Assembly (NCBI GenBank): GCA_031285295.1
Contig: JAITWK010000042.1
Span: 62,001-126,000 of the forward strand
Source: Deltaproteobacteria bacterium
GTDB lineage: Bacteria > Desulfobacterota > Desulfovibrionia > Desulfovibrionales > Desulfovibrionaceae
Length of the DNA stretch: 64,000 nt
Direction: 5' to 3'
The position numbers and the translations under genes are program-made. Positions 25,553-34,478 of this stretch are shown here, one piece after another. Numbering within the stretch: the stretch's first letter is position 1; each line of letters starts with the position of its first letter. Under the pieces are notes generated by a model. The model saw only the letters and a program-made list of their open reading frames with translations, did not search any database and had not been told where the DNA came from.

Positions 25553-25778
25553 ACTTATACTCAACCAAATTGCAACATGCAAGCCTTTTCTTTCGGTTAT
25601 ACTATTTTTGGAGTCAAAAGACGATTATTTGAATACGATTGGCGATTTTATGCAAGCAATGCGCTATATAATTAACAATCGCTGATAATCTCCAAAAATC
25701 TCTAAAAATAGCACAAATGTTACTCAACATCGCTAACCTGTTTCACAACCGTAAGGCTGTTTGACGCGAAAGCGAAAA

Positions 25779-25830
25779 GGCGGGATAGGTAAGTAGTACT
25801 ACCTCTAATGAGGTAGCTACTTACACCCGC
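25779..25830 (-). other. oriT: Putative oriT with RP4-like nic region
   Basis: On the minus strand a hairpin (25824-25789, GTAAGTAGCTACCTC against its near-complement) is followed at once by CTACTTACCTATCCCGCC. RP4 oriT has CTACTTCACCTATCCTGCC at its nic site, also just after an inverted repeat. The predicted nick is around the CCCG of CTATCCCGCC, near 25783. It lies directly upstream of the TraJ/MobC and MOBP relaxase genes. The rest of the gap 25553-25888 has no gene. Comparison is from memory of the RP4 sequence. Confidence 0.8.
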
Positions 25831-25888
25831 CCGCTGGAAGCGGGGCTTATTCGCAGCTTCGCTGCTCAACGCTAAAGAGAAACCCAAA

Positions 25889-26215
25889 ATGCCAACCGTC
25901 AAAAAGCATATTAAAACCTACCTCAATGAGCAGGAAATGCAGTTTATAGCCAGCAATGCTGCAAAGGCCAGATTATCCATGTCGGCTTATGTCAAACGCA
26001 TATGCCTTGGGTATGAGCCAAAAAGTGCAGTGGACAGCCAGGCCGTTTTGGAACTGATCAGGCTAAAGTCTGAGCTTGGCAGGCTTGGTGGCTTACTGAA
26101 ATTTTCACTTGGAGAAAAAACTCTTGAGCGGAGTCGGAAGATTAACGACTTGATTGATGCCCTGGCTGAATGCAAGGCCGAGATCGACAGCACCATAAAG
26201 GCAATGGATAAATAA
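25889..26215 (+). CDS. Relaxosome protein, TraJ/MobC type
   Basis: A 108-aa ribbon-helix-helix protein that would bind the oriT hairpin and help load the relaxase. Its N terminus IKTYLNEQEMQFIASNAAKA and AYVKRICLG show the Arc-like fold; a helical tail with LGRLGGLLKFSLGEK, typical of MobC, follows. It is located between the putative oriT and the relaxase gene, with TAAATG joining its stop to the relaxase start. IncP TraJ has the same position and role. Confidence 0.82.
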   Translation: MPTVKKHIKTYLNEQEMQFIASNAAKARLSMSAYVKRICLGYEPKSAVDSQAVLELIRLKSELGRLGGLLKFSLGEKTLERSRKINDLIDALAECKAEIDSTIKAMDK

Positions 26216-27874
26216 ATGCTGGCCATACGCAAAGACAGACAGAAGAAAAACGACAACTATCGGGCGCTGGCCTTGTATATTTGCGGCTATACAGAAAAAA
26301 ATCCGGAAGAAAAAATTTTGGCGTCTTGGTTCTCCAACTGTGATGGCGAAGACTTTGCCGAAACCATGATGGAAGTTGAAGCTGTCCAAAATTTAAACAC
26401 TACTGAAGCGATCAAGACTTATCACCTGATTTTGAGTTTCCGACCGGAAGACGAAGCCAGGCTTACGCCGGAAATTATGGCTGACATTGACGCCAGATTT
26501 GCTGAAGCTTTGGGATATGCGGAGCATCAGCGTTGTTGTGGAATCCATAAAAACACCAACAATATGCACATGCATATTGCCTACAACATGATCAATCCGG
26601 AAAAATTCAACCGGCATGAGCCGTTTCGGGATTTTTACGCCTTGGCAGAGACTTGCCGGGAAGTTGAGGCGCTATACGGCTTGGCCGTGGACGCTGGACT
26701 TGAACCAGAACGCAAGGAACCGACCAGGCCGAATATCAAGGCACAGGCGATGGAGGCGCACAGCGGCCAGGAGTCCTTTGATGGATACGTACAGCGCCAT
26801 CGGGAAGAGCTGCTGAAGCGTTTAGGCGTGGCCAACGATTGGCAGGGCGTGCATAAGGCATTTGCGGCGTACGGCATTGGCATCAAGCCGGGCAAAGGCA
26901 GAGCGGGCGGCCTGGTGCTGCATGATTTGCACGGCAGGAGTCATTTAACGGCCAGCTCACTAAGCCGCGCAACCGCAGGCGCGGCCATGCAAAAGCGTTT
27001 TGGGGCATATGCCGCTCCGGAGCGCAAAAAATATGAAAACGAAATCGAGCGATATTCCAAGTCACCGCTTCAGGCGGAGCCGAACCGGGCCAATCTTTAT
27101 GAAGGCTTCCTTGCGGCCAAGGATGAAAAACAAAGGGCTTGGGATGAATGGAATAAGCATAAGGACGCCGCGCAAAAGCGCCGCGCGGAAATATCCGAAA
27201 AATGGAATCTGCGCCGGAAAGAAATTCAGGAAAACAAAAAGCTTTTACCGAGGGACCGCTGGGCGCTGATTCAAGATATTTATCTCAAGCGAAAAACCGA
27301 TCTGGCCAGTGATGAGCAGCTCGTGATCATGAAAAAGGAGCTGGATCAGCAGAAGCAGGATATACGCGCAAAATATCCGTTTTCCTCATGGACGGACTAC
27401 CTGAAGCTTAAAACCCTGGAAGGCAATGAGGATGCTCTGGACGTGCTGCGCTCAAAAAAACTGACCGGCGCGGATCTGGACAAGGCGGTGGCCGCACAGT
27501 CGGCCCCAGGGCCGAGCATTTCAAGACTGGATTTTACGGCCGACAAAAAAGCGATTCTGGCAAACACGGCCATGCTGACCAAGGACAAAAAAGCTCTCAT
27601 GGCCATTCTTACGGCCAAAGAAAAAACGCAGATTGACGCGAAGCTCACCATCAGCCCCAGCGGGGTTCTGATTTTGAGTCTGCCAACTGGCGGCACGGTC
27701 AGAGATTCCGGCAAGCAGCTTTATTTCAGCAAGTTTGACCCTCAAGCCCGGAAGATGGCCGAGGAGCTGGCCAAGCTGAAATGGGGGAAAATGTGCCGAG
27801 TCGAGGAAAATTCTTTTGTCTTCGACCGGAGCCGAAGTCTGAGCAGAAGCCAAAGCAAAGGCATGGGGCGATAG
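26216..27874 (+). CDS. MOBP relaxase (TraI-type)
   Basis: A 552-aa nicking enzyme that would cut oriT and stay covalently bound to the transferred strand. The N-terminal relaxase domain has candidate catalytic tyrosines in YICGYTEKN (Y21, Y25) and the metal site HKNTNNMHMHIAYN (H111, H118, H120). The C-terminal half is charged and largely helical, without helicase or primase motifs, and is shorter than full RP4 TraI. A basic Arg/Ser tail ends the protein. Its stop is followed by 346 bp without a gene except the hairpin at 28093. Confidence 0.88.
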   Translation: MLAIRKDRQKKNDNYRALALYICGYTEKNPEEKILASWFSNCDGEDFAETMMEVEAVQNLNTTEAIKTYHLILSFRPEDEARLTPEIMADIDARFAEALGYAEHQRCCGIHKNTNNMHMHIAYNMINPEKFNRHEPFRDFYALAETCREVEALYGLAVDAGLEPERKEPTRPNIKAQAMEAHSGQESFDGYVQRHREELLKRLGVANDWQGVHKAFAAYGIGIKPGKGRAGGLVLHDLHGRSHLTASSLSRATAGAAMQKRFGAYAAPERKKYENEIERYSKSPLQAEPNRANLYEGFLAAKDEKQRAWDEWNKHKDAAQKRRAEISEKWNLRRKEIQENKKLLPRDRWALIQDIYLKRKTDLASDEQLVIMKKELDQQKQDIRAKYPFSSWTDYLKLKTLEGNEDALDVLRSKKLTGADLDKAVAAQSAPGPSISRLDFTADKKAILANTAMLTKDKKALMAILTAKEKTQIDAKLTISPSGVLILSLPTGGTVRDSGKQLYFSKFDPQARKMAEELAKLKWGKMCRVEENSFVFDRSRSLSRSQSKGMGR

Positions 27875-28092
27875 TCAAAGCAATCGGCCTAGCGCCATTC
27901 CGGGTGTGCGCCAAGGCGCATTTTCCGTGCCAAGGCTACTTCGATTGTGCCGTCCTTTGTGCAGCTACACTCACTGCCCTCGCCGCTTCCGCAGTCCTTC
28001 ACTCTCTCGCTTAACGCCTTGTCACGGAAAATTCCACCCTGCATGGAGCCGCGCCGCACCTGATTGGTACGAGCTGCGCTCTGTCTGTTTTA

Positions 28093-28161
28093 ACATTTTG
28101 CCCCGGCTGGCGGGGGGGCAGCTGTAAATGCAAATGCCCCCCCACCCTCCGGGGAAAATGT
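28093..28161. repeat. 69-bp GC-rich inverted repeat in the gene-free stretch after traI
   Basis: ACATTTTGCCCCGG...GGGGGGGCA on the left pairs with TGCCCCCCC...CCGGGGAAAATGT on the right, around GCTGTAAATGCAAA. The stem is close to 27 bp. It lies 60 bases before the start of the next gene. No T-run follows, so it may be a single-strand origin, a protein site or a leader structure. The rest of 27875-28220 shows nothing else. Confidence 0.65.
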
Positions 28162-28220
28162 TATGGGGGAGGATAAGACAAAACAATATGAACCGTGTGT
28201 ACTCCAAAGGAGAAATTATT

Positions 28221-28613
28221 ATGGCAACTACCAGCAACCAGACACGCGAGGCCATCCGCAACGATTGGTGGCAGAACAAAAAAGGGCAGGGCTTTACCAT
28301 GTTTAGTGATCCCGGGCACGGCTGGCTTGCCGTTCCACGCAAGGAGCTGGTAAGCCTCGGCATCTTGAACAAAATCAGCTCTTTCTCCTACCAGAAGGGC
28401 GATTGGGTATTTCTGGAAGAAGACTGCGACTTCTCCGCCTTTGTCACCGCTCGTATCGAGCAGAACCGTCCATTTTTTATTATCGAAAAAAACAGCCCCT
28501 TTGACCTGTCCCCCATCCGCGACAATCCGCCGTTCAATGCGGAAGCATCCGAGCTGAAACCCGTGCATTTAAGACTTTTTGAAGAAGCCCAACTAGGCAA
28601 AATGTATTCATAG
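28221..28613 (+). CDS. Unrecognised 130-aa element protein
   Basis: A soluble protein I do not recognise. It opens with polar residues (TREAIRNDWWQNKKGQ) and contains GHGWLAVPRKELVSLGI and SYQKGDWVFLEEDCDFSAF, a pattern I associate with small ICE and plasmid proteins of unknown function. ATG 28221 has AAGGAG eight bases upstream. The open frame upstream (to 28128) crosses the GC-rich hairpin and is unlikely to be translated. A hairpin with TTTTG follows at 28624. It is the last plus-strand gene before the minus-strand transfer block. Confidence 0.6.
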   Translation: MATTSNQTREAIRNDWWQNKKGQGFTMFSDPGHGWLAVPRKELVSLGILNKISSFSYQKGDWVFLEEDCDFSAFVTARIEQNRPFFIIEKNSPFDLSPIRDNPPFNAEASELKPVHLRLFEEAQLGKMYS

Positions 28614-28623
28614 AGAATACGAG

Positions 28624-28655
28624 CAAAAGGCCGGGCATTGAGTCCCAGCCTTTTG
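28624..28655 (+). terminator. Terminator between convergent genes
   Basis: CAAAAGGCCGGG and CCCAGCCTTTTG pair around CATTGAGT with one bulged base. TTATTT follows on the plus strand. It separates the 130-aa gene from the minus-strand block. Confidence 0.65.
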
Positions 28656-28660
28656 TTATT

Positions 28661-29224
28661 TCAGCGTTCAAGTCCTTTCGACTTCTCCAGTGCCGGAAGC
28701 CCCAGCGCCTGGCGCTGCAAGCCGATGTAAACTTCTCTGACCATGCCGAGATTTTCTTGCCGTTGGCGTAGGACATTTTTTTCAGGCACGGACAGCATAC
28801 TTTTCATGCTGTTGGAAAACCTAGTCGAGTGGCTTTTTATAAACTTCCGGAATGAGTCTAGCGGAAGCCCTGCTTCCTTATCCTTTCCAGAATATGTTTT
28901 AGTACCTTGTTGGTAAATTTGCGGATTTTTGATTACTTCCAGCGAGTTCTTAGCTTCCTGAAGCTGCGCTATCGCTCCGAATACGCTTTTATACTGCTCA
29001 GGTGAGTTGATGTAAGAGGCCAATTCCTGGCGCAGCATCATCTCCTCCACGCTGAGAGCCAAATTGAGATCTTTGGTTGCTTTAACTTCTTTCAACAAGG
29101 ACAGGGTGATATTTAGATTGTCAGTACGCTTTTGCATGGGCAGAGATTGCTCAAGATCCTTGTAAATCAACCACCCAGTACCAAGATTATGCGTAATTTT
29201 ATCAATTAAGCCAATCTTTTCCAT
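28661..29224 (-). CDS. Unknown helical ICE protein at the end of the pil operon
   Basis: A 187-aa protein of unknown function and the last gene of the minus-strand transfer block. It has a conserved core SVEEMMLRQELASYINSPEQ and a tail SVPEKNVLRQRQENLGMVRE and ALGLPALEKSK. No signal or membrane segment. The diverged paralogue at 23371-23910 shares the core and tail but differs in the middle. ATG 29224, overlapping the end of the 72-aa gene and preceded by GAGGCGG, is chosen over 29275. Its place after pilU suggests a role in transfer, but there is no direct evidence. Confidence 0.65.
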   Translation of the reverse strand: MEKIGLIDKITHNLGTGWLIYKDLEQSLPMQKRTDNLNITLSLLKEVKATKDLNLALSVEEMMLRQELASYINSPEQYKSVFGAIAQLQEAKNSLEVIKNPQIYQQGTKTYSGKDKEAGLPLDSFRKFIKSHSTRFSNSMKSMLSVPEKNVLRQRQENLGMVREVYIGLQRQALGLPALEKSKGLER

Positions 29225-29420
29225 ATTCCGCCTCAGCTTCCGATAAATCCCACCCCGCAAGGTATTCAGCGCCAAAAACTTCTTTGATGCCTTTGGCTAC
29301 CCATGGAACAAGCGGAACTAATTTAGCTAGGCGCATGGCTTCTTCCTCATCACCACGAGTTGCTGCATCGACTGATTGATACACTATGCCCATTCTTTCT
29401 TCATGCGTTAGCTGACTCAT
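29202..29420 (-). CDS. Unknown 72-aa ICE protein
   Basis: A small acidic protein with no recognised domain: QLTHEERMG, then WVAKGIKEVFGAEYLAGWDLSE and EAEYGKDWL. It has a full-length diverged copy at 23885-24106. The last 23 bases overlap the start of the 187-aa gene, and the same overlap is conserved in the other copy. A GAGGTG ribosome site precedes ATG 29420. Confidence 0.62.
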   Translation of the reverse strand: MSQLTHEERMGIVYQSVDAATRGDEEEAMRLAKLVPLVPWVAKGIKEVFGAEYLAGWDLSEAEAEYGKDWLN

Positions 29421-29472
29421 AACCACCTCGCAAATTTTTGTTGACCAACATCCTGCTTATACCCCGCTACGC

Positions 29473-29913
29473 CTAAGTAAACAAGGCCGAAAAAGACATT
29501 AAAACCAAACACCCAGCCACCAAAAACGGCCCGAAAGCTAACGGCAATTTGATTATCCCAAAACGTGTGGCCAGCGTAGCAAGTATAGTCGCGCAGGCGA
29601 TCCCCCAAGGGATCAGCACCGGGCCGAGCAGCGCCCCCAAGGAAAGCATCAAAAAGGCGTCACCGGAGCCGAGGCATTCTTTCTTGTGCCGCCACCGACA
29701 CCAGACTTGAGCGCCCTTCATAATGCCAAAACCAAAAGCAGCGCCCAGGGCGGCTTCAGACACAGCGTTGCCCCAAAGAGCCTGGCCGCTGATGACGATG
29801 ATCGCCGCTGGCCAAGTCAACCAGTGCGGCAAGCGGAATTGCCTGTAATCGATGGCGGCAGCAGCCACAACCAGACTGATGGCAAGGATTTGAGAGAGCA
29901 GCAGCATATTCAT
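29473..29913 (-). CDS. pilU: Prepilin peptidase (A24 family), PilU-type
   Basis: A 146-aa polytopic membrane aspartyl protease that would cleave PilS and PilV prepilins. The two catalytic aspartates are visible in AIDYRQFRLPHW and in GSGDAFLMLS (GxGD). It lacks the N-terminal methyltransferase domain of PilD, as in R64 PilU. Four or five hydrophobic segments fill the rest. It overlaps the transglycosylase gene by one base. A separate copy of its C terminus is fused to a TraK-like fragment at 24159. Confidence 0.85.
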   Translation of the reverse strand: MNMLLLSQILAISLVVAAAAIDYRQFRLPHWLTWPAAIIVISGQALWGNAVSEAALGAAFGFGIMKGAQVWCRWRHKKECLGSGDAFLMLSLGALLGPVLIPWGIACATILATLATRFGIIKLPLAFGPFLVAGCLVLMSFSALFT

Positions 29914-30407
29914 CAGGGGAGCCTTTGCATTTGATTGATTACGGATTGAGCATAGCGTTTGGCGCGTTCAGGATTTTTTCCGACCGGAGTGTGGTAGCTG
30001 GCCACGGCCTCCCATTTAAGGCCGTATCTGCGGATCTCGCCAGCCAAGATCCAGGCCCCGATCATGATATTGTTCCGGGGGTCAATGGCAAAATCAGGAT
30101 GAAGATTGAATTTTTTGAGCCACCAGGAGTTTATCTGCATAAGGCCGATGTCGTAGGATTTTCCGGCCTGCTGCGCGGCCAGGGCGATTCGTACCGCTTC
30201 GGCCCTACTTTTGGCGATATAGGACTTCCCGGCCACGTTCACGGCCCAGGGCTTGCCGCCGCTTTCCTGCTGCATAATGGCCCGAATCAGCTTGGGGTGG
30301 ACGTTCCACTTGGCGCAGGCCTCGGAAACGTGAGGCATGAAATCCATGCCCCACGCATACATCGGGGTTATAAGCAGCAGGAATAAGCAGGCGACTAAAG
30401 TTTTCAT
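29913..30407 (-). CDS. pilT: Lytic transglycosylase, PilT (R64)/VirB1 type
   Basis: A 164-aa exported muramidase that would open the peptidoglycan for pilus or T4SS assembly. The signal peptide spans about residues 1-19. The SLT fold is shown by LIRAIMQQESGGKPWAVN with the catalytic glutamate, YDIGLMQIN and YHTPVGKN. In R64 the gene pilT, unlike PilT ATPases elsewhere, encodes this enzyme. It sits between the collar-domain genes and pilU, as R64 pilT sits before pilU. Confidence 0.85.
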   Translation of the reverse strand: MKTLVACLFLLLITPMYAWGMDFMPHVSEACAKWNVHPKLIRAIMQQESGGKPWAVNVAGKSYIAKSRAEAVRIALAAQQAGKSYDIGLMQINSWWLKKFNLHPDFAIDPRNNIMIGAWILAGEIRRYGLKWEAVASYHTPVGKNPERAKRYAQSVINQMQRLP

Positions 30408-30413
30408 ATTATC

Positions 30414-31109
<696 letters not shown>

Positions 31110-31169
31110 AATTGCTCAAATTCATGCTAAATGCCCTTTTTCTAGTGGTTAAAATGCTTTTTTCTGTTT

Positions 31170-31838
31170 TTAGTTGGTGGCCCGAATCAGATAGCGTGTG
31201 GCCATGTTGACCGGGCGAGTTTCGTCAGCGCCGGAGACGGAAAGTTTAACCGGCAACTCTGGCGTCATCGAACCAGCTTTAACGCCTTCCAAGGGATCTT
31301 TGGGGTGTACATAATAACCATCATATGGACGACTAGCTACTCCAGACCACTTTGAAGTAGCGGTGACAAGGCCATATGATACACCGCCAACATTTGAAGT
31401 GCTTCCTGAACCAGTGCCGCCACCGCCGCCAGCACCAGTGACTGCTCCTATGCCGCCACCAATAGAAATTTTCGCACTCGCCGGATCAATATAAACCCCT
31501 TCAGCCTGTAACTCTCCCAACTCTCCCGACTTGCCACCCACGCCGCGCAGGAACACGCCGCGCAGATCCGGAATATTGCTGCCGTAGAGGGCGTAAAGCT
31601 CAGGATAGGTTGCCGGATCGATAGCACGGCCATCACATTCCATGTACTTCTCGTAATCGGGCGGGTTTTGTGCAGACATCCAGGTGACGAGAGTGCCAAT
31701 CGGCTCATTGCCGCCCAGCGCTTTGACCGACACCGGCACAGGATCAAATGCCGTTGCGTCCGCAAAGGCATTGACCGGCAGCAGCGTCATGGCCGCGAAC
31801 AGGGTCAGATAAAGTAAATTAAACAGCCGTTTCCTCAT
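31170..31838 (-). CDS. Secreted collar-domain protein 1 (pilus-associated)
   Basis: A 222-aa exported protein with signal peptide LFNLLYLTLFAAMTLLPVNAFA and AGGAGAGG before ATG 31838. The mature part is a close paralogue of the 30414 product: PVPVSVKALGGNEPIGTLV, PPDYEKYMECDGRAIDPATY and NIPDLRGVFLRGVGGKSGE, resembling the tail-collar fold. The middle has a Gly-rich insert (GAGGGGGTGSGST) absent from the paralogue; the C termini (LPVKLSVSGADETRPVN) match again. It lies just downstream of PilV. In R64, PilV tip adhesins carry variable C-terminal domains; a tip or receptor-binding role here is inferred. Confidence 0.7.
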   Translation of the reverse strand: MRKRLFNLLYLTLFAAMTLLPVNAFADATAFDPVPVSVKALGGNEPIGTLVTWMSAQNPPDYEKYMECDGRAIDPATYPELYALYGSNIPDLRGVFLRGVGGKSGELGELQAEGVYIDPASAKISIGGGIGAVTGAGGGGGTGSGSTSNVGGVSYGLVTATSKWSGVASRPYDGYYVHPKDPLEGVKAGSMTPELPVKLSVSGADETRPVNMATRYLIRATN

Positions 31839-31904
31839 AAAACCTCTCCTTCAGGTTTAAGCGCACCAGGTGGAGCGCTTGTTAAAAGGTCTAAGTTTCT
31901 CCAA

Positions 31905-33047
31905 TTATGGAGCTGGCGGCTCTACCGGATCGCGGGCGCAAGTGCTCATCACGACCAGGCGGCCATAATCTTCAGCCGGATAAATCCATTCATTATTGGC
32001 GGTCAGGACGCGCAGATGCACTTGCCATTGCTCGTCTGAAGCGCTGGTGGCCCAGGCTTGGAATGAAGCCATGACCGGCGATTCCGAACCGGAAGCGACA
32101 ATGGCCGGAGCCACCAGAATTTCCGGATGCGTTCCAGTACCGGGGGCGCAGGAAGGCTTATCAATGAGCTGGCCATTGATGGCCAGTTGTGCCGTCTGAA
32201 ACAGTGTGGAGTTGCCGGAGTCGCCCAGCAGCACGGTTTGACCGTTCCGGCACAGGTAAAGGCCGACTTCGGCATCAAGAAAAGTCCGGCCTTCGTCTTC
32301 CGGCAAAGTGCAAAAGTTCGTGTCGTAATCTTTGGCCGCGAAATCCAGCTCCTGAATGTTCCGGATGCTGTGATTAGTCATGTCCAGGGAAGTTTGCATG
32401 GCGTTCAATTCCGGCTGGCCAGGCACAGCCACCCGATAGAGGAAATCCTGATCCAAATCGCTGGCGCTGTAGGTTGATACCGAAGCCAAATGTCCGGCTG
32501 TGGCCGTCAGGCCCAAGCTGGCCAGCGAAACTTCCCAGCCGCCATAAGCCCCACGGATAACGTCAGCAGCCCCGATAACGCCGGTTGGGATAAAACCCGC
32601 CCTGGCCAGAGCCGCTGTTTCCGGAACTGTAATATTGGCAAATTCCGGCTGACGGGCAGTGTGGCCACGCCCTCCGGTCGTCAGCACGATCATGGAGAGA
32701 GCGCCGGTGTCATCTCTCCTGGAGGTAATCAGGTAATTTTGCCCCCAGGCATTTTGATTGTTAAAGCGATCCGGCAGACAGCCAGCATCCTGCAACTCGA
32801 CAAATGTAATATTCGGGCCGGTCGTAGGCGCGGACGCCGCCTGCAAAGCCGCATAATTCTGTTGGCCATACAAAAATGCCGCTTTTTGCACAGTCACAAA
32901 ATGCTCCGCGACAGCGCGTTTCTTCATGGCCTCAATGCCATTTTGCCAAAGCGAGGCGAGGATCGGGGTCAGGATGGCCAGAATCAGCAATGCGGCCATC
33001 GCGTCCGTTGTCATAATAACCCCGGAATCACTTTTTAATTTTTTCAT
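31905..33047 (-). CDS. pilV: PilV-like minor prepilin (pilus tip)
   Basis: A 380-aa type IV prepilin-like protein. The N terminus MKKLKSDSGVIMTTDAMAAL leads into the hydrophobic ILAILTPILASLW helix, as in IncI PilV, with cleavage likely after Gly9. The large C-terminal half is rich in Ser, Thr and Gly and would be exposed at the tip. In R64, PilV binds recipient LPS through shufflon-generated C termini. Here the C terminus is fixed and separate collar-domain genes follow. AGGAG lies eight bases before ATG 33047. Confidence 0.82.
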   Translation of the reverse strand: MKKLKSDSGVIMTTDAMAALLILAILTPILASLWQNGIEAMKKRAVAEHFVTVQKAAFLYGQQNYAALQAASAPTTGPNITFVELQDAGCLPDRFNNQNAWGQNYLITSRRDDTGALSMIVLTTGGRGHTARQPEFANITVPETAALARAGFIPTGVIGAADVIRGAYGGWEVSLASLGLTATAGHLASVSTYSASDLDQDFLYRVAVPGQPELNAMQTSLDMTNHSIRNIQELDFAAKDYDTNFCTLPEDEGRTFLDAEVGLYLCRNGQTVLLGDSGNSTLFQTAQLAINGQLIDKPSCAPGTGTHPEILVAPAIVASGSESPVMASFQAWATSASDEQWQVHLRVLTANNEWIYPAEDYGRLVVMSTCARDPVEPPAP

Positions 33048-33058
33048 ACAATGCACTC

Positions 33059-33496
33059 CTAGTGCAGACTGATGACGCTGACGACACAGCCAGACGGAAT
33101 GAAGCCCGGTAACGGATGATCCGGCCCATCACGCAGCAACACACCTTGACTGCTTCTGCCGATGGCGGCACTGCCGCGCAGCAAAGACGAAACCGCCTGA
33201 ACGACTGAAGGCCCAGCCTGGCCATAAACATAACAACGCAGCTCGCCGCTTTCGCGCACAACCTGATTATGGAAATCTCCGGCCGCAAGACCGACCGGCA
33301 AATCCAGAGCTTCAAGCGGTATCACTCCTTCAACTTTATGCTCCAGGGCGTAAGCGTTGACGGCGTTGCGGTAGATTATGAACGTCTGTGCTGACGCCGT
33401 CGCCTGTTGCTCCTGCTTTTGCGATGGCTCGTACAGTATGGCCACCCAAAGGAAGATTAGGCCGAGCATAAACCCGGCAACAGCGAGGCCTTTCAT
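33059..33496 (-). CDS. pilM: PilM-like thin-pilus protein
   Basis: A 145-aa protein with one N-terminal hydrophobic segment (LAVAGFMLGLIFLWVAIL) and a periplasmic part containing IIYRNAVNAYALEHKVEG. Size, topology and the YRNAVNAYA motif fit PilM of R64, whose function in assembly is not well defined. In R64 pilM is between pilL and pilN; here it has moved next to pilV. It overlaps the end of the ATPase gene by four bases. Confidence 0.65.
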   Translation of the reverse strand: MKGLAVAGFMLGLIFLWVAILYEPSQKQEQQATASAQTFIIYRNAVNAYALEHKVEGVIPLEALDLPVGLAAGDFHNQVVRESGELRCYVYGQAGPSVVQAVSSLLRGSAAIGRSSQGVLLRDGPDHPLPGFIPSGCVVSVISLH

Positions 33497-34473
33497 TTGA
33501 AATCCCCGAGCCCGTATAGAATTTGACTTTTTTGATCCCGGATGTGGTCAGCCAGATACAAATTACCATCCCGAATTTTGGCTCGTATGGGGTCTGAGCG
33601 TTCATCAAACGGCAGCAGCAAGAACTCTTTCACATTCAAGGTTTTCGTCTTGGTTTTTTGATCGAAAAGTAGTTCCTGATGAACGCAGGCAAGAAGAGTC
33701 TGGCTTAAGTTGTGCTGGGCGATCTCTCCGTCCAGTTCCTTGGCCCAGGTTAGCAAGCGTTCCAGAGCGGCTTTCAAATCGCTACCAAAGGTAGTAGCTA
33801 CTACCAGTTGCTGACTTGACCCCAGAGCAATGCGCAACACTTCCGAAGCCGCGTATTTTGTCCGGATTTCGCCGATAAAAATGATGTTCGGCGCACCGTA
33901 CCGATGCGAACGCTCGATATGACCGGGTAAATCAGCTTCTGATTCAATATCATTCTGATAGCAAAATCCGGCTTCGCCATGTGGCCCGGCCAGCGGCATT
34001 TCTACAGGATGCTCATAGGTTATGGCATGGCCGTTATAGGCTTTGAGTCGGGCCGCTACATAAGCTGAGGCCACCGTGGTTTTGCCGGAGGCTTGCGGAC
34101 CGGCAATCAAGACCAACCCCTTGGTCAGTTCCTTGCGCATGAGCCAGTTTGCAACTGAATCCAAAAATCCCAGTTCATGAAAGCCGGGGATCGTTTTCGG
34201 CAAGCGCCGCAGAAAAAACACCCTGCCGCGCTGGAAATCGTTGTAAACCGCCACGCGAAAGGGAATGTCTGCAAATTCCACACGCAGGGAGAGACTGGAA
34301 CTTTTTCCTTCGTAGCTGTTTTTCAACAAGCCGAGCAGCTCACCGCATTCCCTTTGCATTTCTTGATCTAGCGCCGTCAGACTGTGATCTGGAGCGCCCT
34401 TGAAAAACCAGGTGGCCGGATCGCCCTCAGTCAGAATGAGGTCAGAAAATTCAAAATCGGATAACGTAGGCAT
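33493..34473 (-). CDS. PilT-type retraction ATPase (secretion ATPase superfamily)
   Basis: A 326-aa soluble ATPase of the PilT/PilQ/GspE superfamily. Walker A is GPQASGKT (125-132), the acidic box ITYEHPVE follows, and Walker B is IIFIGEIRTK. It lacks the N-terminal PilB/PilQ extension and zinc cysteines, so it resembles a PilT-like retraction motor rather than the assembly ATPase, which is pilQ at 36091. R64 has only one ATPase in this locus. It lies between pilS and pilM. Confidence 0.78.
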   Translation of the reverse strand: MPTLSDFEFSDLILTEGDPATWFFKGAPDHSLTALDQEMQRECGELLGLLKNSYEGKSSSLSLRVEFADIPFRVAVYNDFQRGRVFFLRRLPKTIPGFHELGFLDSVANWLMRKELTKGLVLIAGPQASGKTTVASAYVAARLKAYNGHAITYEHPVEMPLAGPHGEAGFCYQNDIESEADLPGHIERSHRYGAPNIIFIGEIRTKYAASEVLRIALGSSQQLVVATTFGSDLKAALERLLTWAKELDGEIAQHNLSQTLLACVHQELLFDQKTKTKTLNVKEFLLLPFDERSDPIRAKIRDGNLYLADHIRDQKSQILYGLGDFK

Positions 34474-34478
34474 GGCGA

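Noticed and set aside
33788-33805. Palindrome GGTAGTAGCTACTACC inside the PilT-type ATPase gene
   Set aside because: It lies in coding sequence for a conserved Val-Ala-Thr-Thr stretch near the His box, so it is probably a chance consequence of codons. It resembles the oriT hairpin only in part.
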